A stretch of DNA of 53,232 bases, from contig CAIKOJ010000105.1 in NCBI GenBank assembly GCA_903829015.1, forward strand, positions 1 through 53,232, in the 5' to 3' direction. Positions 41,666 through 51,816 of the stretch are shown piece by piece; positions within the stretch are counted from its first letter, which is position 1, and every line of letters begins with the position of its first letter. Under the pieces are notes generated by a model. The model ran no database searches. It worked only from the letters and a program-made list of their open reading frames with translations, and was not told the origin of the DNA. Made by a program: the position numbers and the translations under genes. This DNA is from an uncultured Bacteroidota bacterium (GTDB taxonomy: Bacteria; Bacteroidota; Bacteroidia; Chitinophagales; Chitinophagaceae).

Positions 41666-41833
41666 CTTTCGTTTGGCTTGGGGTTGGTTAGTGCAGAGTT
41701 TTCCCACAGGTCATTGTTCGTCCTAAACTATAGCAAGTGTCACCATTGGTGCACCAGATGGCGGCAGAAGCATTCCACATTTTGATTTTTCCATAAATAA
41801 TTTCGTATCTTCATTTACTAATATAACCTACTT

Positions 41834-43207
41834 ATGAAAAAGATCTATCCGATTTTATTTGCCCTAACAGCTTTTGTATTGCCGGTTAAGGCGCAGATCA
41901 TGTACACTATTGCCGGCTGCAGCGGCGGAAGTACCGGGGACGGCAACCCCGCCATTAATACTACAATAGGAAGTCCGTGGGCGATAACTACCGATGATGC
42001 CGGTAATATTTACTACTCTGAGCCTGGTGCCTCAGTAGTGCGAAAGATAGACTTTGCCGGTATTATAACTACGGTAGCCGGAACTGGCGCAGCAGGTTAT
42101 AGTGGCAACGGCGGTCCGGCAAGTGCTGCACAACTGAATACTCCTTATGGACTGGCAACAGACCATGCCGGCAATCTGTATATCGCAGATAATAAAAACA
42201 ATGTCATCAGAAAAGTGAATGCTGCGGGTGTGATCAGTACTGTTGCAGGCAACGGTGTGGGTATCTTCAGTGGTGATGGCGGACTTGCGCAAACAGCATC
42301 ATTGTACGAGCCGTTTGATGTAGCGGTAGACAAAACAGGTAATCTGTACATTTCTGACGCAGGCAACATGGCTATCCGGAAGGTGAGCACAACCGGAATC
42401 ATTACAACATTGGTTGGTGGTTTTGATGCCACGCTTACCGGTGGGGCTTATGGCTATACCGGCGAGCTTTGGTTTCCATCAAACAGAAGACTTTCAGGTA
42501 TCGCTGTAGATACTAACAGCAATGTGTATATAGCTGATTACTGGGACAACATCATACGCAAAGTAACTCCTGCCGGCGTTATGACAAGGGTGTGCGGAGA
42601 TATAATGATGCCGGGGTTTGCCGGAGACGGCGGCAGTGCCATGACTGCATCTCTTTACGGACCAAAACGAATTGCTGTTGATCATAAGGGTAATATTCTT
42701 TTTTCGGATCTCAACAATAATCGGATCAGGTCGATCAGCCCGTCGGGTATTATTACCACTATTGCCGGTAATGGATATGGCGGGCTTGCAGGTGACGGCG
42801 GCCCTGCTACCAGTGCAGCACTTTCGTATCCAATTGGTGTGGCGCTTGATGCATCGGATAATCTATACATTGCTGACAGCCACAACAACCGGATCCGTAA
42901 AGTGAACTGGGGTACTACGAGTGTGAACGATCTCACAACCAACAACAACATTTCAGTAACCCTGGCTCCTGATCCGAACAACGGAACATTTACTATCAAA
43001 GGAACATGTGCCAGCGATGCTGCTATTAGTGTGGAGATCACGAGCATAGACGGTAGAAATGTATACCACCAAATGATAGCGCCACATAGTGGAAACGTTG
43101 AAGCACAATTATCGTTGGGAAACAACATTCCTAATGGAATGTATCTGCTGAGGCTCTCAAACGGTGCATCAACAAACGTATCGAGGTTTGTAATTGAAAG
43201 GCAATAA
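41834..43207 (+). CDS. NHL-repeat protein with T9SS type A sorting domain
   Basis: A 457-residue secreted protein with signal peptide YPILFALTAFVLPVKAQ. At least five NHL repeats form a beta-propeller, each with phrases like NLYIADNKNNVIRKV and TTVAGTGAAGYSGNGGPA. The last 85 residues (LAPDPNNGTFTIKG, then NIPNGMYLLRLSNG) form a type IX secretion sorting domain that anchors or releases the protein at the surface. Propeller repeats bind proteins or sugars; the ligand is unknown. Confidence 0.9.
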   Translation: MKKIYPILFALTAFVLPVKAQIMYTIAGCSGGSTGDGNPAINTTIGSPWAITTDDAGNIYYSEPGASVVRKIDFAGIITTVAGTGAAGYSGNGGPASAAQLNTPYGLATDHAGNLYIADNKNNVIRKVNAAGVISTVAGNGVGIFSGDGGLAQTASLYEPFDVAVDKTGNLYISDAGNMAIRKVSTTGIITTLVGGFDATLTGGAYGYTGELWFPSNRRLSGIAVDTNSNVYIADYWDNIIRKVTPAGVMTRVCGDIMMPGFAGDGGSAMTASLYGPKRIAVDHKGNILFSDLNNNRIRSISPSGIITTIAGNGYGGLAGDGGPATSAALSYPIGVALDASDNLYIADSHNNRIRKVNWGTTSVNDLTTNNNISVTLAPDPNNGTFTIKGTCASDAAISVEITSIDGRNVYHQMIAPHSGNVEAQLSLGNNIPNGMYLLRLSNGASTNVSRFVIERQ

Positions 43208-43221
43208 GTATTTGGAGGTCT

Positions 43222-43614
43222 CTATTCGGGAAGCTCGTAATCGAATTCGTAGAAGTGTTTTCCGTCTTTGCGGATGATCTTCAGATTTCCTGTTAAACCA
43301 AGTAACTCATCTGTACCTGAATCGGGCACAACGATAATGTTGAGGATACCCACTCCTTTATCCATTGTTGCATTGTGTTGCAATACAAAAGTACCCTGCC
43401 TGCCATGCAGTGTTCCGTCTACTTTTTCTATTGCCACATATCCGGCAGAATTTGGAATTGCTGTACCGGCGCTGAGCATTTGTCCCAGACTGGTGCCAAC
43501 CAGGTCTCCGCTAAATTCCTTGTCAATACTCATCCGCCCGAAAAGGGGAATTTCCCGCTCATCGGTGAGTGGTTTTAGTTTGACATTAAATTCCCCTTTG
43601 GCTTGTAAGTTCAC
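43222..43614 (-). CDS. DUF3224-domain protein
   Basis: A 130-residue protein of the DUF3224 family: an N-terminal NLQAKGEFNVKLKPL, SIDKEFSGDLVGTSLGQM, and YVAIEKVDGTLHGRQGTFVLQHN. These form a small beta-barrel of the allene-oxide-cyclase-like type. Function unknown. No ATG is available before the domain, so GTG at 43614 is the likely start. Confidence 0.85.
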   Translation of the reverse strand: MNLQAKGEFNVKLKPLTDEREIPLFGRMSIDKEFSGDLVGTSLGQMLSAGTAIPNSAGYVAIEKVDGTLHGRQGTFVLQHNATMDKGVGILNIIVVPDSGTDELLGLTGNLKIIRKDGKHFYEFDYELPE

Positions 43615-43650
43615 TATTGATCGAAATGAAAAATCTGAAACTAAATTATG

Positions 43651-44844
43651 TTACCCTTTCAGCACGCCCAGCTCTTTGCCCACTTTAATAAAGGCATCGA
43701 TAGCCCTGTCGAGGTGATGGCGCTTATGGCCAGCTGATATCTGTACTCTGATACGCGCCTTACCTTTTGGCACCACAGGGAAGAAGAAACCAACAACATA
43801 AATACCTTCTTCGAGCATGCGGGCTGCAAACTTCTGCGCTACGACTGCATCGTACAACATGAGCGGACAAATAGGGTGTGTACCAGGCTTAATATCAAAA
43901 CCAGCATCTGTCATACGCTTGCGGAAGTACATGGTATTTTCTTCGAGCTTATCACGCAGTTCTGTTGTTTCGCTTAGCATATCCAGCACAGCAATTGTTG
44001 CACCCACTATAGATGGTGCCAGAGAATTGGAGAACAGGTATGGCCGGCTGCGCTGGCGCAGCATATCTATGATCTCTTTACGTCCGCTGGTAAAACCACC
44101 CGATGCACCACCCAGGGCTTTGCCCATAGTGCCGGTGATGATATCAATCCTACCCATCACACCGCACAACTCATGTACACCCCTACCGGTTGGGCCCATA
44201 AAACCAGATGAATGACTTTCGTCGATCATCACCAGTGCATCATATTTATCAGCAAGGTCACAAATTTTATCCAGCTGCGCTATTGTACCATCCATTGAAA
44301 AAACGGAGTCGGTAACGATGATCCTGGTGCGCGCGTCCATGTTTGCCTGGAGCTGCGCTTCCAGGTCAGCCATGTCGTTATGCAGGTATCTCCCACGGCG
44401 GGCTTTGCATAAGCGCACCCCATCTATGATCGATGCATGGTTCAGCTCATCAGAAATAATCGCATCGTTTTCGCCCAGCAGCGGTTCAAAAACACCTCCG
44501 TTGGCATCAAAACATGCTACGTATAATATTGAATCATCTACACCCAAAAATGTAGAAAGCTTCTCTTCCAATTCTTTATGAATGTCCTGCGTACCACAAA
44601 TAAAACGCACAGAACTCATACCATATCCGCGGTCGTCGACGGTAGTATGTGCAGCAGCAATTACTTTGGGGTGAGACGAAAGACCCAGATAATTGTTAGC
44701 ACAGAAATTCAGCACCGTCTGGCCATTCACAATGATTTCAGCACCCTGCGGTGACTCAATAATGCGCTCTTGCTTGTATAGGCCAGCGTCTTTAATTTCC
44801 TGCAATTCTTTTTGCAGGCGTGTATAGAATGAAGGACTTGACAT
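43651..44844 (-). CDS. kbl: Glycine C-acetyltransferase
   Basis: A 397-residue PLP enzyme of the alpha-oxoamine synthase family. It converts 2-amino-3-ketobutyrate and CoA to glycine and acetyl-CoA in threonine breakdown. Markers: [31 protein letters not shown], and the PLP lysine in [15 protein letters not shown]. Residue FDANGGVFE fits KBL rather than BioF. No tdh gene is adjacent, but a threonine aldolase lies 3 kb away. Confidence 0.92.
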   Translation of the reverse strand: MSSPSFYTRLQKELQEIKDAGLYKQERIIESPQGAEIIVNGQTVLNFCANNYLGLSSHPKVIAAAHTTVDDRGYGMSSVRFICGTQDIHKELEEKLSTFLGVDDSILYVACFDANGGVFEPLLGENDAIISDELNHASIIDGVRLCKARRGRYLHNDMADLEAQLQANMDARTRIIVTDSVFSMDGTIAQLDKICDLADKYDALVMIDESHSSGFMGPTGRGVHELCGVMGRIDIITGTMGKALGGASGGFTSGRKEIIDMLRQRSRPYLFSNSLAPSIVGATIAVLDMLSETTELRDKLEENTMYFRKRMTDAGFDIKPGTHPICPLMLYDAVVAQKFAARMLEEGIYVVGFFFPVVPKGKARIRVQISAGHKRHHLDRAIDAFIKVGKELGVLKG

Positions 44845-44863
44845 GATTTTAAACTTTCAACGG

Positions 44864-45565
44864 TTATTTTGTCAATATTGCAGTACAGCTATCGGTAACA
44901 GCACTAAAAGAATCTAAAACTCCATAATGAATAGTAATGGTATTTGAAGTAAATGACCCATGGCCGCGCAACCAATGTGTAGAGTTCAATTGTTGTTTAA
45001 AAATAGTAATAGAATCTGCTGCACAATCTACCGTGAAATCCAGGTCTATGAAGGTTCCCAATCCGCCTAAATTATTTACACTTAGTTTACCGGCTGTAGT
45101 GGATGCTGTCGCAATTGAAGTATAATGCCATATTCCGGATATACATGCATCGGCTCCGGCATAAGTGCCTACAAGATGTGGCAAACAGTTCGACTGAAAA
45201 ATTGTGAGGTTAAAACTGTAATTTTTAGTGCCCGTAGAAACGCTGCTTGCAGTGACTGTAATCTTATACGTACCTGCGGCAGCATGGTTGGAGGTGAATG
45301 TAAATGTATTACTAAATGATGGAATGCCGTTAACAGATGTAGGTGTGGCAACAACACCCGCCGGCAGGCCACTTACAGATAATGTTACGGTTTCCTGCGT
45401 GCCGGAAAGCAATCCAATCTGTACCGGAAAATATACGGTAGTGTCGCTCGACATAGTCATGTCGGTTATGTTATTCACGCTAAAAGTAAATGGCGTAACC
45501 TTTTCTTTCTTACAGGCGTATAAAACGAGGAATAATGCCGTTAATAAAAAAAGTAGTTTTTTCAT
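44864..45565 (-). CDS. Hypothetical lipoprotein, tandem paralogue 2
   Basis: A 233-residue lipoprotein with lipobox LYAC. It contains a putative-Ig segment (VTLSVSGLPAGVVATPTS, then GTYKITVTASS) and a C-terminal half with paired Cys, C-LPHLVGTYAGADAC and DSCTAIL, which probably forms a disulfide-linked barrel. It shares this layout with the gene upstream (45596-46318), from which it probably duplicated; 30 nt separate them. Function unknown. Confidence 0.7.
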   Translation of the reverse strand: MKKLLFLLTALFLVLYACKKEKVTPFTFSVNNITDMTMSSDTTVYFPVQIGLLSGTQETVTLSVSGLPAGVVATPTSVNGIPSFSNTFTFTSNHAAAGTYKITVTASSVSTGTKNYSFNLTIFQSNCLPHLVGTYAGADACISGIWHYTSIATASTTAGKLSVNNLGGLGTFIDLDFTVDCAADSITIFKQQLNSTHWLRGHGSFTSNTITIHYGVLDSFSAVTDSCTAILTK

Positions 45566-45595
45566 TATTAAAAGTTAAAGGTTGGCACTAAATGG

Positions 45596-46318
45596 TTATC
45601 TCTTATAGACTACAGAGCAACTTTCGCCGCCACCTGTAGGGATAGATGTAGCCACATAGTTAATCATCATGCTGTCGGCAGTGAAAGTACCAGTACCAGA
45701 AAGCATAACACCGTTGCCGTAGTTGGCATATGGTATATTAAGTGTAGCATTGTCGCAGTTCAGATCCACTACCACATCGCAATGGAGACCGTAGCCACCA
45801 AAATTGTTGATGATCAGTTTATTTGTAGTACCTGATGAAACGCCTGTTGCAGATGAGGAATAGCTGCGGGAAGTGCAGGCACTGGTGCCCACCAGATTGC
45901 CCCAGAATAATTTTGCACAATCAGCGGGAATCACTGTAACGTTAAAATTGTATATCTGTGGAACAGCAGTTTCGGTATAAGCCGTAAGTGTAACCGGATG
46001 AACACCAAGCGCCACATGATAAGTGGTGAATACAAAATTTTCGGTGAAGTTAGGAATTGATGTAAAAGTATCGTGCGAAACCAAGATATCTGAAGGCAGC
46101 CCTGTAAGCACCAGTTTCACATAGTCATTTTGATAGCCGGTAAAGAATTTAACTTTTACGGGCATAGTGTATGTACCAGAGTCCGGGATAAACACATCTT
46201 TCATAATGCTATCCTGCACATCGTTGGTAACAGTATAAACAAGACCCTGTTTTACCGTTTTATCGCATGACAGCGTGAAGATGCTAAGAGTAAGAACAAA
46301 TAAAACGATTTTTTGCAT
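45596..46318 (-). CDS. Hypothetical lipoprotein, tandem paralogue 1
   Basis: A 240-residue lipoprotein with lipobox TLSC. The same order as its neighbour: VKLVLTGLPSDILVS, GVHPVTLTAYTE, then CAKLFWGNLVGTSAC and ESCSVVYKR at the end. The N-terminal part may bind extracellular ligands. Function unknown; first gene of the pair. Confidence 0.7.
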   Translation of the reverse strand: MQKIVLFVLTLSIFTLSCDKTVKQGLVYTVTNDVQDSIMKDVFIPDSGTYTMPVKVKFFTGYQNDYVKLVLTGLPSDILVSHDTFTSIPNFTENFVFTTYHVALGVHPVTLTAYTETAVPQIYNFNVTVIPADCAKLFWGNLVGTSACTSRSYSSSATGVSSGTTNKLIINNFGGYGLHCDVVVDLNCDNATLNIPYANYGNGVMLSGTGTFTADSMMINYVATSIPTGGGESCSVVYKR

Positions 46319-46461
46319 ACATTTCCTTTTAAAGCGGAAAGATACTTCATAATATTAAAATTCATCTGAAAAAGCTGTGTTTTTTTCAGTTTGTCCGGCA
46401 CTTTTCAATTGCACGAGCTAATGTTTCGCGCTGATGGTTGAAAATAGAAATAGACAACAGC

Positions 46462-47049
46462 CTACATCCATTCTACTTTTTCGGCATAAGGGCTGTTGCG
46501 TATTCCGTCTTTGGCGGGCTCATTTGTATATCCAAGGAATAATAGTCCCATAACAATATCGTCGGGATGTAGTTGCAAATGCTCTTTTAATACATGACTG
46601 TGGGTGAGACCGCCGGTGCTCCACAACGACGAAATACCCAGTGCTTCAGCTCCTAATAGTATGTTTTGAATTGCGGCTGAGGCAGCGGCCACTTCTTCTA
46701 TCTGCGGAATTTTGGGGTTATCGCCTCTCTTCATAATAGCAATGACCAGATGGGAGGCCAAATCTGTATTACGTAATAATTTGTCGTAGGTGGCTTGTTG
46801 CCGCTTGTCTTCGGGAGTGTGCTGCCAGTAGAGGTCGGCATGAGACTTACCAAAAGTTTTCCGTGCCTCGCCGGCATACACCAAAAATTTCCATGGCTCG
46901 GTACGTCCATGGGTTGGTGCCCAGTGGGCAAGTTCCAGTAACTGATTGATCTGAGCGTCGGGAATCAACTGTCCGTTCATCTTAGCCCAGCTTACCGACC
47001 TGCGCTTTTTTATAATGGTACTTAAAATTTCCAATTCATTGCCTGCCAT
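46462..47049 (-). CDS. Nitroreductase-family FMN oxidoreductase
   Basis: A 195-residue flavoenzyme. The FMN-binding N-terminus is ILSTIIKKRRSVSWAKM, then APTHGRTEPWKFLVY, and a helix AASAAIQNILLGAEALGISSLW. PDDIVMGLLFLGYTNEP closes the fold. It reduces nitro compounds, quinones or similar substrates with NAD(P)H. I chose the ATG at 47049, three codons after a TTG. Confidence 0.9.
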   Translation of the reverse strand: MAGNELEILSTIIKKRRSVSWAKMNGQLIPDAQINQLLELAHWAPTHGRTEPWKFLVYAGEARKTFGKSHADLYWQHTPEDKRQQATYDKLLRNTDLASHLVIAIMKRGDNPKIPQIEEVAAASAAIQNILLGAEALGISSLWSTGGLTHSHVLKEHLQLHPDDIVMGLLFLGYTNEPAKDGIRNSPYAEKVEWM

Positions 47050-47105
47050 AGATTGCAAAGTAACGGCAGATTTGCTTAGCGTATAAATGTTTCGGTGGGT
47101 ACCCG

Positions 47106-47615
47106 TTAATAATCTATGCCCAGATCGGCATTCTTCATTATGTCGGGCATTTGTCCGTTAAAGATCATTGCACCTGTATCGGGGTCGAAGAATTTTAGGT
47201 CAGCAACATTTACGCCACCTATGAGTGGCTGCGCATCAATCGTGATTTTTTTTACTTTTTTCTTTCGGATGTTTTCTACAAGAGCCATACCCTTATACAG
47301 CAAAAAAGCACCCACACCTTTCTGTATCAATGGCTGCAATGTATTGTGGTATTCTGTTCGGTAGCCGGGAAACAACTCGGCATAATATTGCTTTGAGGTA
47401 TCGAGGCCACTCTTTAAGCCATAGGTAGTATCACCGGTTTCTGCCAGCAGTTGCAGTGTCTTGTTGATATCTCTAATGGCAAATGAAACTTTATACCCAT
47501 TAAACAACACATGTACCTGCGGTTCGGCCCAAAGATTTCTTAGCTGAATGGAATGCTGTGCAAGTGCAGAAAAAGACAGAACGCCGACAAGTAAAAAAAG
47601 CGATATGTATTTCAT
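47106..47615 (-). CDS. Hypothetical secreted protein
   Basis: A 169-residue protein with signal peptide YISLFLLVGVLSFSALAQ. The mature part is rich in beta strands and ends with IFNGQMPDIMKNADLGIDY. I do not recognise a family. The ATG at 47615 is chosen because the longer frame continues into the divergent threonine aldolase gene. Confidence 0.6.
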   Translation of the reverse strand: MKYISLFLLVGVLSFSALAQHSIQLRNLWAEPQVHVLFNGYKVSFAIRDINKTLQLLAETGDTTYGLKSGLDTSKQYYAELFPGYRTEYHNTLQPLIQKGVGAFLLYKGMALVENIRKKKVKKITIDAQPLIGGVNVADLKFFDPDTGAMIFNGQMPDIMKNADLGIDY

Positions 47616-47680
47616 ACTTACAATTTTTACCGTACTAAGGTACGGAAAACACTTAATTTTATCGCCTAAACAATTTTTGC

Positions 47681-48700
47681 ATGAAGAGTTTTGCCAGCGA
47701 TAACTACGCCGGAGTGCTGCCGGAAATGATGGAGGCACTGACAAAAGCGAATACCCAACACGCCCGCTCTTATGGAGCTGACGAAATAACTGCGCGCACT
47801 GTATCGAAGTTCAGAGAGATCTTTGATGCTGATGTGGATGTCTATTTTGTATTTAACGGAACCGGTGCCAACCTGCTCAGCATCAGCAGTGCCACTCATT
47901 CATACAACGCTGTATTATGCGCCGACACTTCGCACATCTATAACGACGAATCTTCTGCGCCCGAAACATTTACCGGATGCAGGTTCTTTCCGCTGAAAGC
48001 AAATGACGATGGTAAACTTGATGTTGCTACCATACAGGAGCGACTCATCAGAAAGGGTGATGTGCACTATCCTCAAACGGCGATGCTGTCGATAACACAG
48101 GCAACGGAATATGGAACTGTTTATACTCCTGAAGAAATACGGGCAATTGCAGATGTGACCAGGCAGAACGGATTATATCTGCACATGGATGGGTCGAGGT
48201 TTTTTAATGCTGCGGCATCGCTGGGTTGTGAACTGAAAGATATAAGTGGCAAGGCCGGGGTAGATATACTTTCGCTGGGTGGTACAAAAGCAGGTATGAT
48301 GTTTGGCGAGGCGGTAGTTGTTTTTAATAAAGAACTTTCGAAACACATAGCATACAAACACAAACAAATTATTCAGCTTGCTTCTAAAACCAGATTTATA
48401 GCAGCCCAGTTTGAAGCTATGCTGGAAAATGACCTTTGGCGCAAGACAGCAACCCACGCCAACAATATGGCCACCATGCTGAGAAGTGCGCTGGAACAAA
48501 ATTCTAAGATTAACATCACCAGGCCAACACAAGCCAACGCCATATTTGCCGAAATACCACGTGAGTGGTACGAACCACTGCAGGAGCATTATCCGTTTTA
48601 CGTATGGAAAGACAGCACGCATGAAGTGAGACTCATGTGCGCATGGGATACTAAGGAAGAAGAGATTAATAACTTCATCACTGCATTAAATGCGCTTTAG
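47681..48700 (+). CDS. ltaE: Low-specificity threonine aldolase
   Basis: A 339-residue PLP enzyme that splits L-threonine or allo-threonine into glycine and acetaldehyde. The start NYAGVLPEMMEAL, GTGANLLSISS, and the PLP lysine in LSLGGTKAGMMFGEAVV are typical. HMDGSRFFNAAA binds the pyridoxal ring. With kbl nearby it suggests active threonine-glycine metabolism. It is 39 nt upstream of the helicase gene. Confidence 0.92.
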   Translation: MKSFASDNYAGVLPEMMEALTKANTQHARSYGADEITARTVSKFREIFDADVDVYFVFNGTGANLLSISSATHSYNAVLCADTSHIYNDESSAPETFTGCRFFPLKANDDGKLDVATIQERLIRKGDVHYPQTAMLSITQATEYGTVYTPEEIRAIADVTRQNGLYLHMDGSRFFNAAASLGCELKDISGKAGVDILSLGGTKAGMMFGEAVVVFNKELSKHIAYKHKQIIQLASKTRFIAAQFEAMLENDLWRKTATHANNMATMLRSALEQNSKINITRPTQANAIFAEIPREWYEPLQEHYPFYVWKDSTHEVRLMCAWDTKEEEINNFITALNAL

Positions 48701-48739
48701 GTTTAACAAACCAAACCCACACTATAAGTAAATAATAAG

Positions 48740-50563
48740 ATGCCCGAAACCACAACAGAAGCAGTTGACACCTCCAATTCCATTTTTCAGAAGGCGGTTT
48801 CTTTTGTGAGGGACACCAATGAAAATCTGTTTCTAACGGGCCGGGCTGGCACGGGCAAAACTACGTTTCTGAAATATATTCGTACGCAAACACGCAAACA
48901 GTGTGCCGTGGTTGCGCCAACAGGTGTGGCCGCCATCAACGCAGGCGGAGAAACAATACATTCATTTCTACAATTACCATTCGGTCCGTTTGTGCCTGGC
49001 TCCGCAGGGGGCTTTGGCCGGCAGGGAGAAAATACACAGGATAAACATTCGCTGCTCGCCAATCTTAAACTCAGGGAAACCAAACTAAAATTGCTGCGCA
49101 AGCTAGAGCTGCTGATCATTGACGAAGTAAGTATGGTGCGCTGTGATCTGCTCGATTCCATAGATCTGGTACTGCGGCATGTGCGCAAAAACTGGCATCA
49201 ACCTTTTGGCGGTGTGCAGATGGTATTTATCGGCGACCTGTTTCAATTGCCACCGGTAGCACCTGAGCAAGACTGGGATATCCTCAGGCATTATTATCAA
49301 AGCCCTTATTTTTTTGACTCTAAAGTGCTTCGTGAAAATCCACCGCTATATATAGAGCTGAAGAAGATATACAGACAAAAGGAACAAGGGTTCATTGATA
49401 TCCTTAACCGTATTCGAAACGGGCAGGTTTTGCAACAGGATATAGACACACTGAATCTGCAGTACGACCCTAAGCCGCAGCAGGAACCCGGTTATATAAT
49501 TCTATCTACTCATAACCGCATTGCAGATGAGATCAACAAGATATCGCTGGAGCAGTTGCCGGGTAAGGTACACAGTTTTAAGGGAGATATCAGAAATGAG
49601 TTCAACCCGAAAAACCTACCTACTGAAGAAATGCTGTACCTGAAAGAAGGTGCACAGATCATGTTTGTAAAGAACGACCTGCAAACACCAAGGCGGTATT
49701 ACAACGGAAGAATAGGATCTGTGGCGAAAATAAATGTTGAAGGGATATGGGTGAACTTTCCGGGAGATGAAGAAAATGAAGCCTTGCTGCTGGAACTGGA
49801 GACGTGGCGGAATATGCGCTATACACTTAATACACAAAAAGGTGAAATAGAGGAAGAAGAATCGGGCAGTTTTACACAATACCCTGTGCGGCTGGCATGG
49901 GCGGTAACAGTTCATAAAAGCCAGGGACTCACATTGCAGAAAGCAGTTGTGGATCTCAACCAGTCATTTGCACCCGGACAGGTATATGTGGCACTGAGCC
50001 GGTGCACCAGTATGCAGGGGCTGGTGCTGAGAAGTAAACTTGTGACAAATAATATAATTGTGGACGAACGCGTGATTGAGTTTGCACGCAACGAAAATGA
50101 AGAAGATGAGCTTGAAGAAATACTCACCCAAAGTAAGCGCGCTGCATTGGAATCGCAATTACGTAAAATATTTTCGTTTACCGACCTGATCATTTATACC
50201 GAACAATTGCTGCCCGAAATATTGAAAAGAAAAACCGGACCTAAAGAAAAAAACATAGAGCTGTACCAGCAAATAGTAGATGATCTCACCAAGGCGCAAA
50301 AACATGCGGGTGGGTTTCATAAACAGATACATGAGTTGATAGCAACCATGGACGACGAACGGCTGGCTGAACGCAGGTTGGCAGCAGTAAATTATTTTAC
50401 AAGTAAAGTGCTGCAGCCTTGTATGGCATCTGTAGAGCAACATATTTCTTCTTTGGGCACACTTACCAAAGTCGCTAAGCAGGTGAAGATCTGGAAAGAT
50501 CTGAAACACCAGTTGCAAATGAAAGTTGATGAAATTTCCGGACACAGTTCAGGTACTAATTAA
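48740..50563 (+). CDS. PIF1-like SF1B DNA helicase
   Basis: A 607-residue helicase. Walker A is GRAGTGKTTF (residues 34-43), Walker B LLIIDEVSMVRCDLLD, and motif III VFIGDLFQLPPV. The UvrD_C_2-type end of the motor has WAVTVHKSQGLTL and VYVALSRC. A C-terminal helical region (about 470-600) may bind DNA or partner proteins. PIF1-family enzymes unwind G-quadruplexes and stalled forks. A bidirectional terminator follows. Confidence 0.92.
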   Translation: MPETTTEAVDTSNSIFQKAVSFVRDTNENLFLTGRAGTGKTTFLKYIRTQTRKQCAVVAPTGVAAINAGGETIHSFLQLPFGPFVPGSAGGFGRQGENTQDKHSLLANLKLRETKLKLLRKLELLIIDEVSMVRCDLLDSIDLVLRHVRKNWHQPFGGVQMVFIGDLFQLPPVAPEQDWDILRHYYQSPYFFDSKVLRENPPLYIELKKIYRQKEQGFIDILNRIRNGQVLQQDIDTLNLQYDPKPQQEPGYIILSTHNRIADEINKISLEQLPGKVHSFKGDIRNEFNPKNLPTEEMLYLKEGAQIMFVKNDLQTPRRYYNGRIGSVAKINVEGIWVNFPGDEENEALLLELETWRNMRYTLNTQKGEIEEEESGSFTQYPVRLAWAVTVHKSQGLTLQKAVVDLNQSFAPGQVYVALSRCTSMQGLVLRSKLVTNNIIVDERVIEFARNENEEDELEEILTQSKRAALESQLRKIFSFTDLIIYTEQLLPEILKRKTGPKEKNIELYQQIVDDLTKAQKHAGGFHKQIHELIATMDDERLAERRLAAVNYFTSKVLQPCMASVEQHISSLGTLTKVAKQVKIWKDLKHQLQMKVDEISGHSSGTN

Positions 50564-50591
50564 AAAAGCGGCTCCCAAATAGGAGCCGCTT
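50564..50591. terminator. Bidirectional intrinsic terminator
   Basis: AAAGCGGCTCC pairs with GGAGCCGCTTT in an 11-bp stem with a 6-nt loop, flanked by A and T runs. It separates the convergent helicase and surface-protein genes. Confidence 0.85.
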
Positions 50592-51276
50592 TCTTTTAAA
50601 CAAATCTCAATTCTTATTTCTCTTTCTTGATCAATCGGCCGGTACCTTTACCTGCCTGATTTTCTGCAGTAACCATGTATACACCTGGTACCAGAGAAGA
50701 GATATCCATACTTACTGATTCGCCACCTACAATGTGTATTGGTTTTTCAGCAACTTTCTGGCCTGTTACATTGTAGATAGATAATGTTGCAGAACCTTCG
50801 AAATTAGGAAGTACAACGTTGATCATATCTGTAGCAGGGTTAGGGTTAATGTTAACTGCTGAAGGTTTGTTAGTCCTCAGGTTCACCATTTTAGGGCTAG
50901 AATGTGCAATACGCTCAGCGGCTTTATGCTGAATAGTGTGTGTCAGCTTTGTGTTAGTCCACTCACTACCTGTATCAACTACCTCGAACTGTACAGCAGA
51001 AAGAACACTGTCTGTAAGGCTTGTAGAAAGCGCGTCACCAGGAACAGCATAGAAGCCATATGGAGGATCGGCAGTTACGGATACGCTCCAGTCACCTTCT
51101 ACTGATTCATAAACAATCGGCATAAGTGCAGTTGTATCTTCAAATTCAAGCGTAGCTGGTGATACCATTACCATCAGAGAGCCGTGCTGCAATTGTGTAT
51201 TACCTTCAACACATTTTCCTTTTGCATCTTTAAGTATAGAATGGAATTTAACGATCGTGTTGTTGCAAGAATTGAT

Positions 51277-51312
51277 GTCATCTTCATCATCATCATCATC
51301 GTCGTCGCTATC
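51277..51312 (-). repeat. Trinucleotide (GAT/GAC) repeat coding an Asp-rich tract
   Basis: Twelve codons read D-S-seven D-E-D-D on the minus strand, from a near-perfect GAT microsatellite. The tract sits in the surface protein between the PKD-like region and the C-terminal domains, and can expand or shrink by slippage. Confidence 0.8.
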
Positions 51313-51816
51313 GTGGTTACCTGCTTTTGTTCCGTTATAGATCGTTACCGACCCTCCGCTGTATGCAGAAGAAGAAACTTCAGATTTACCAACGATCAGG
51401 TACGAACCATTAGCTGGCACAGTAATTACGTATTGGTAAGCAGGACCGCCACCAAGTGTTACTGTTTTTGGGCTGCTTACAACTGCACTAGAAACAATAC
51501 CGGTTGTGCTGTTCCAGATTGAAGCGTAGTGACTCTGATTGCGGTCACGTTTGCCTGCATTCGAGTTACCTCTGTTAAACACTTTAATATCAGAAGCCAA
51601 TGCAGATTTTGTGATAGCAGGGTGATTACCAGAACCTGTAACATATATGTTAGAGTACAACGTAACCTGTGAACTTGGTGTTACTGTTACTGCCATTGCA
51701 CTGGTGCTGCTGCAACCTGTTGAATTGGTAGTTGTTAAAGTAACTGTGTAAACACCTGCACAGCAAGGAGTTGAGATGTTCACACTTGAACCGGTAGTTG
51801 AACCAGAAATTGCTGC

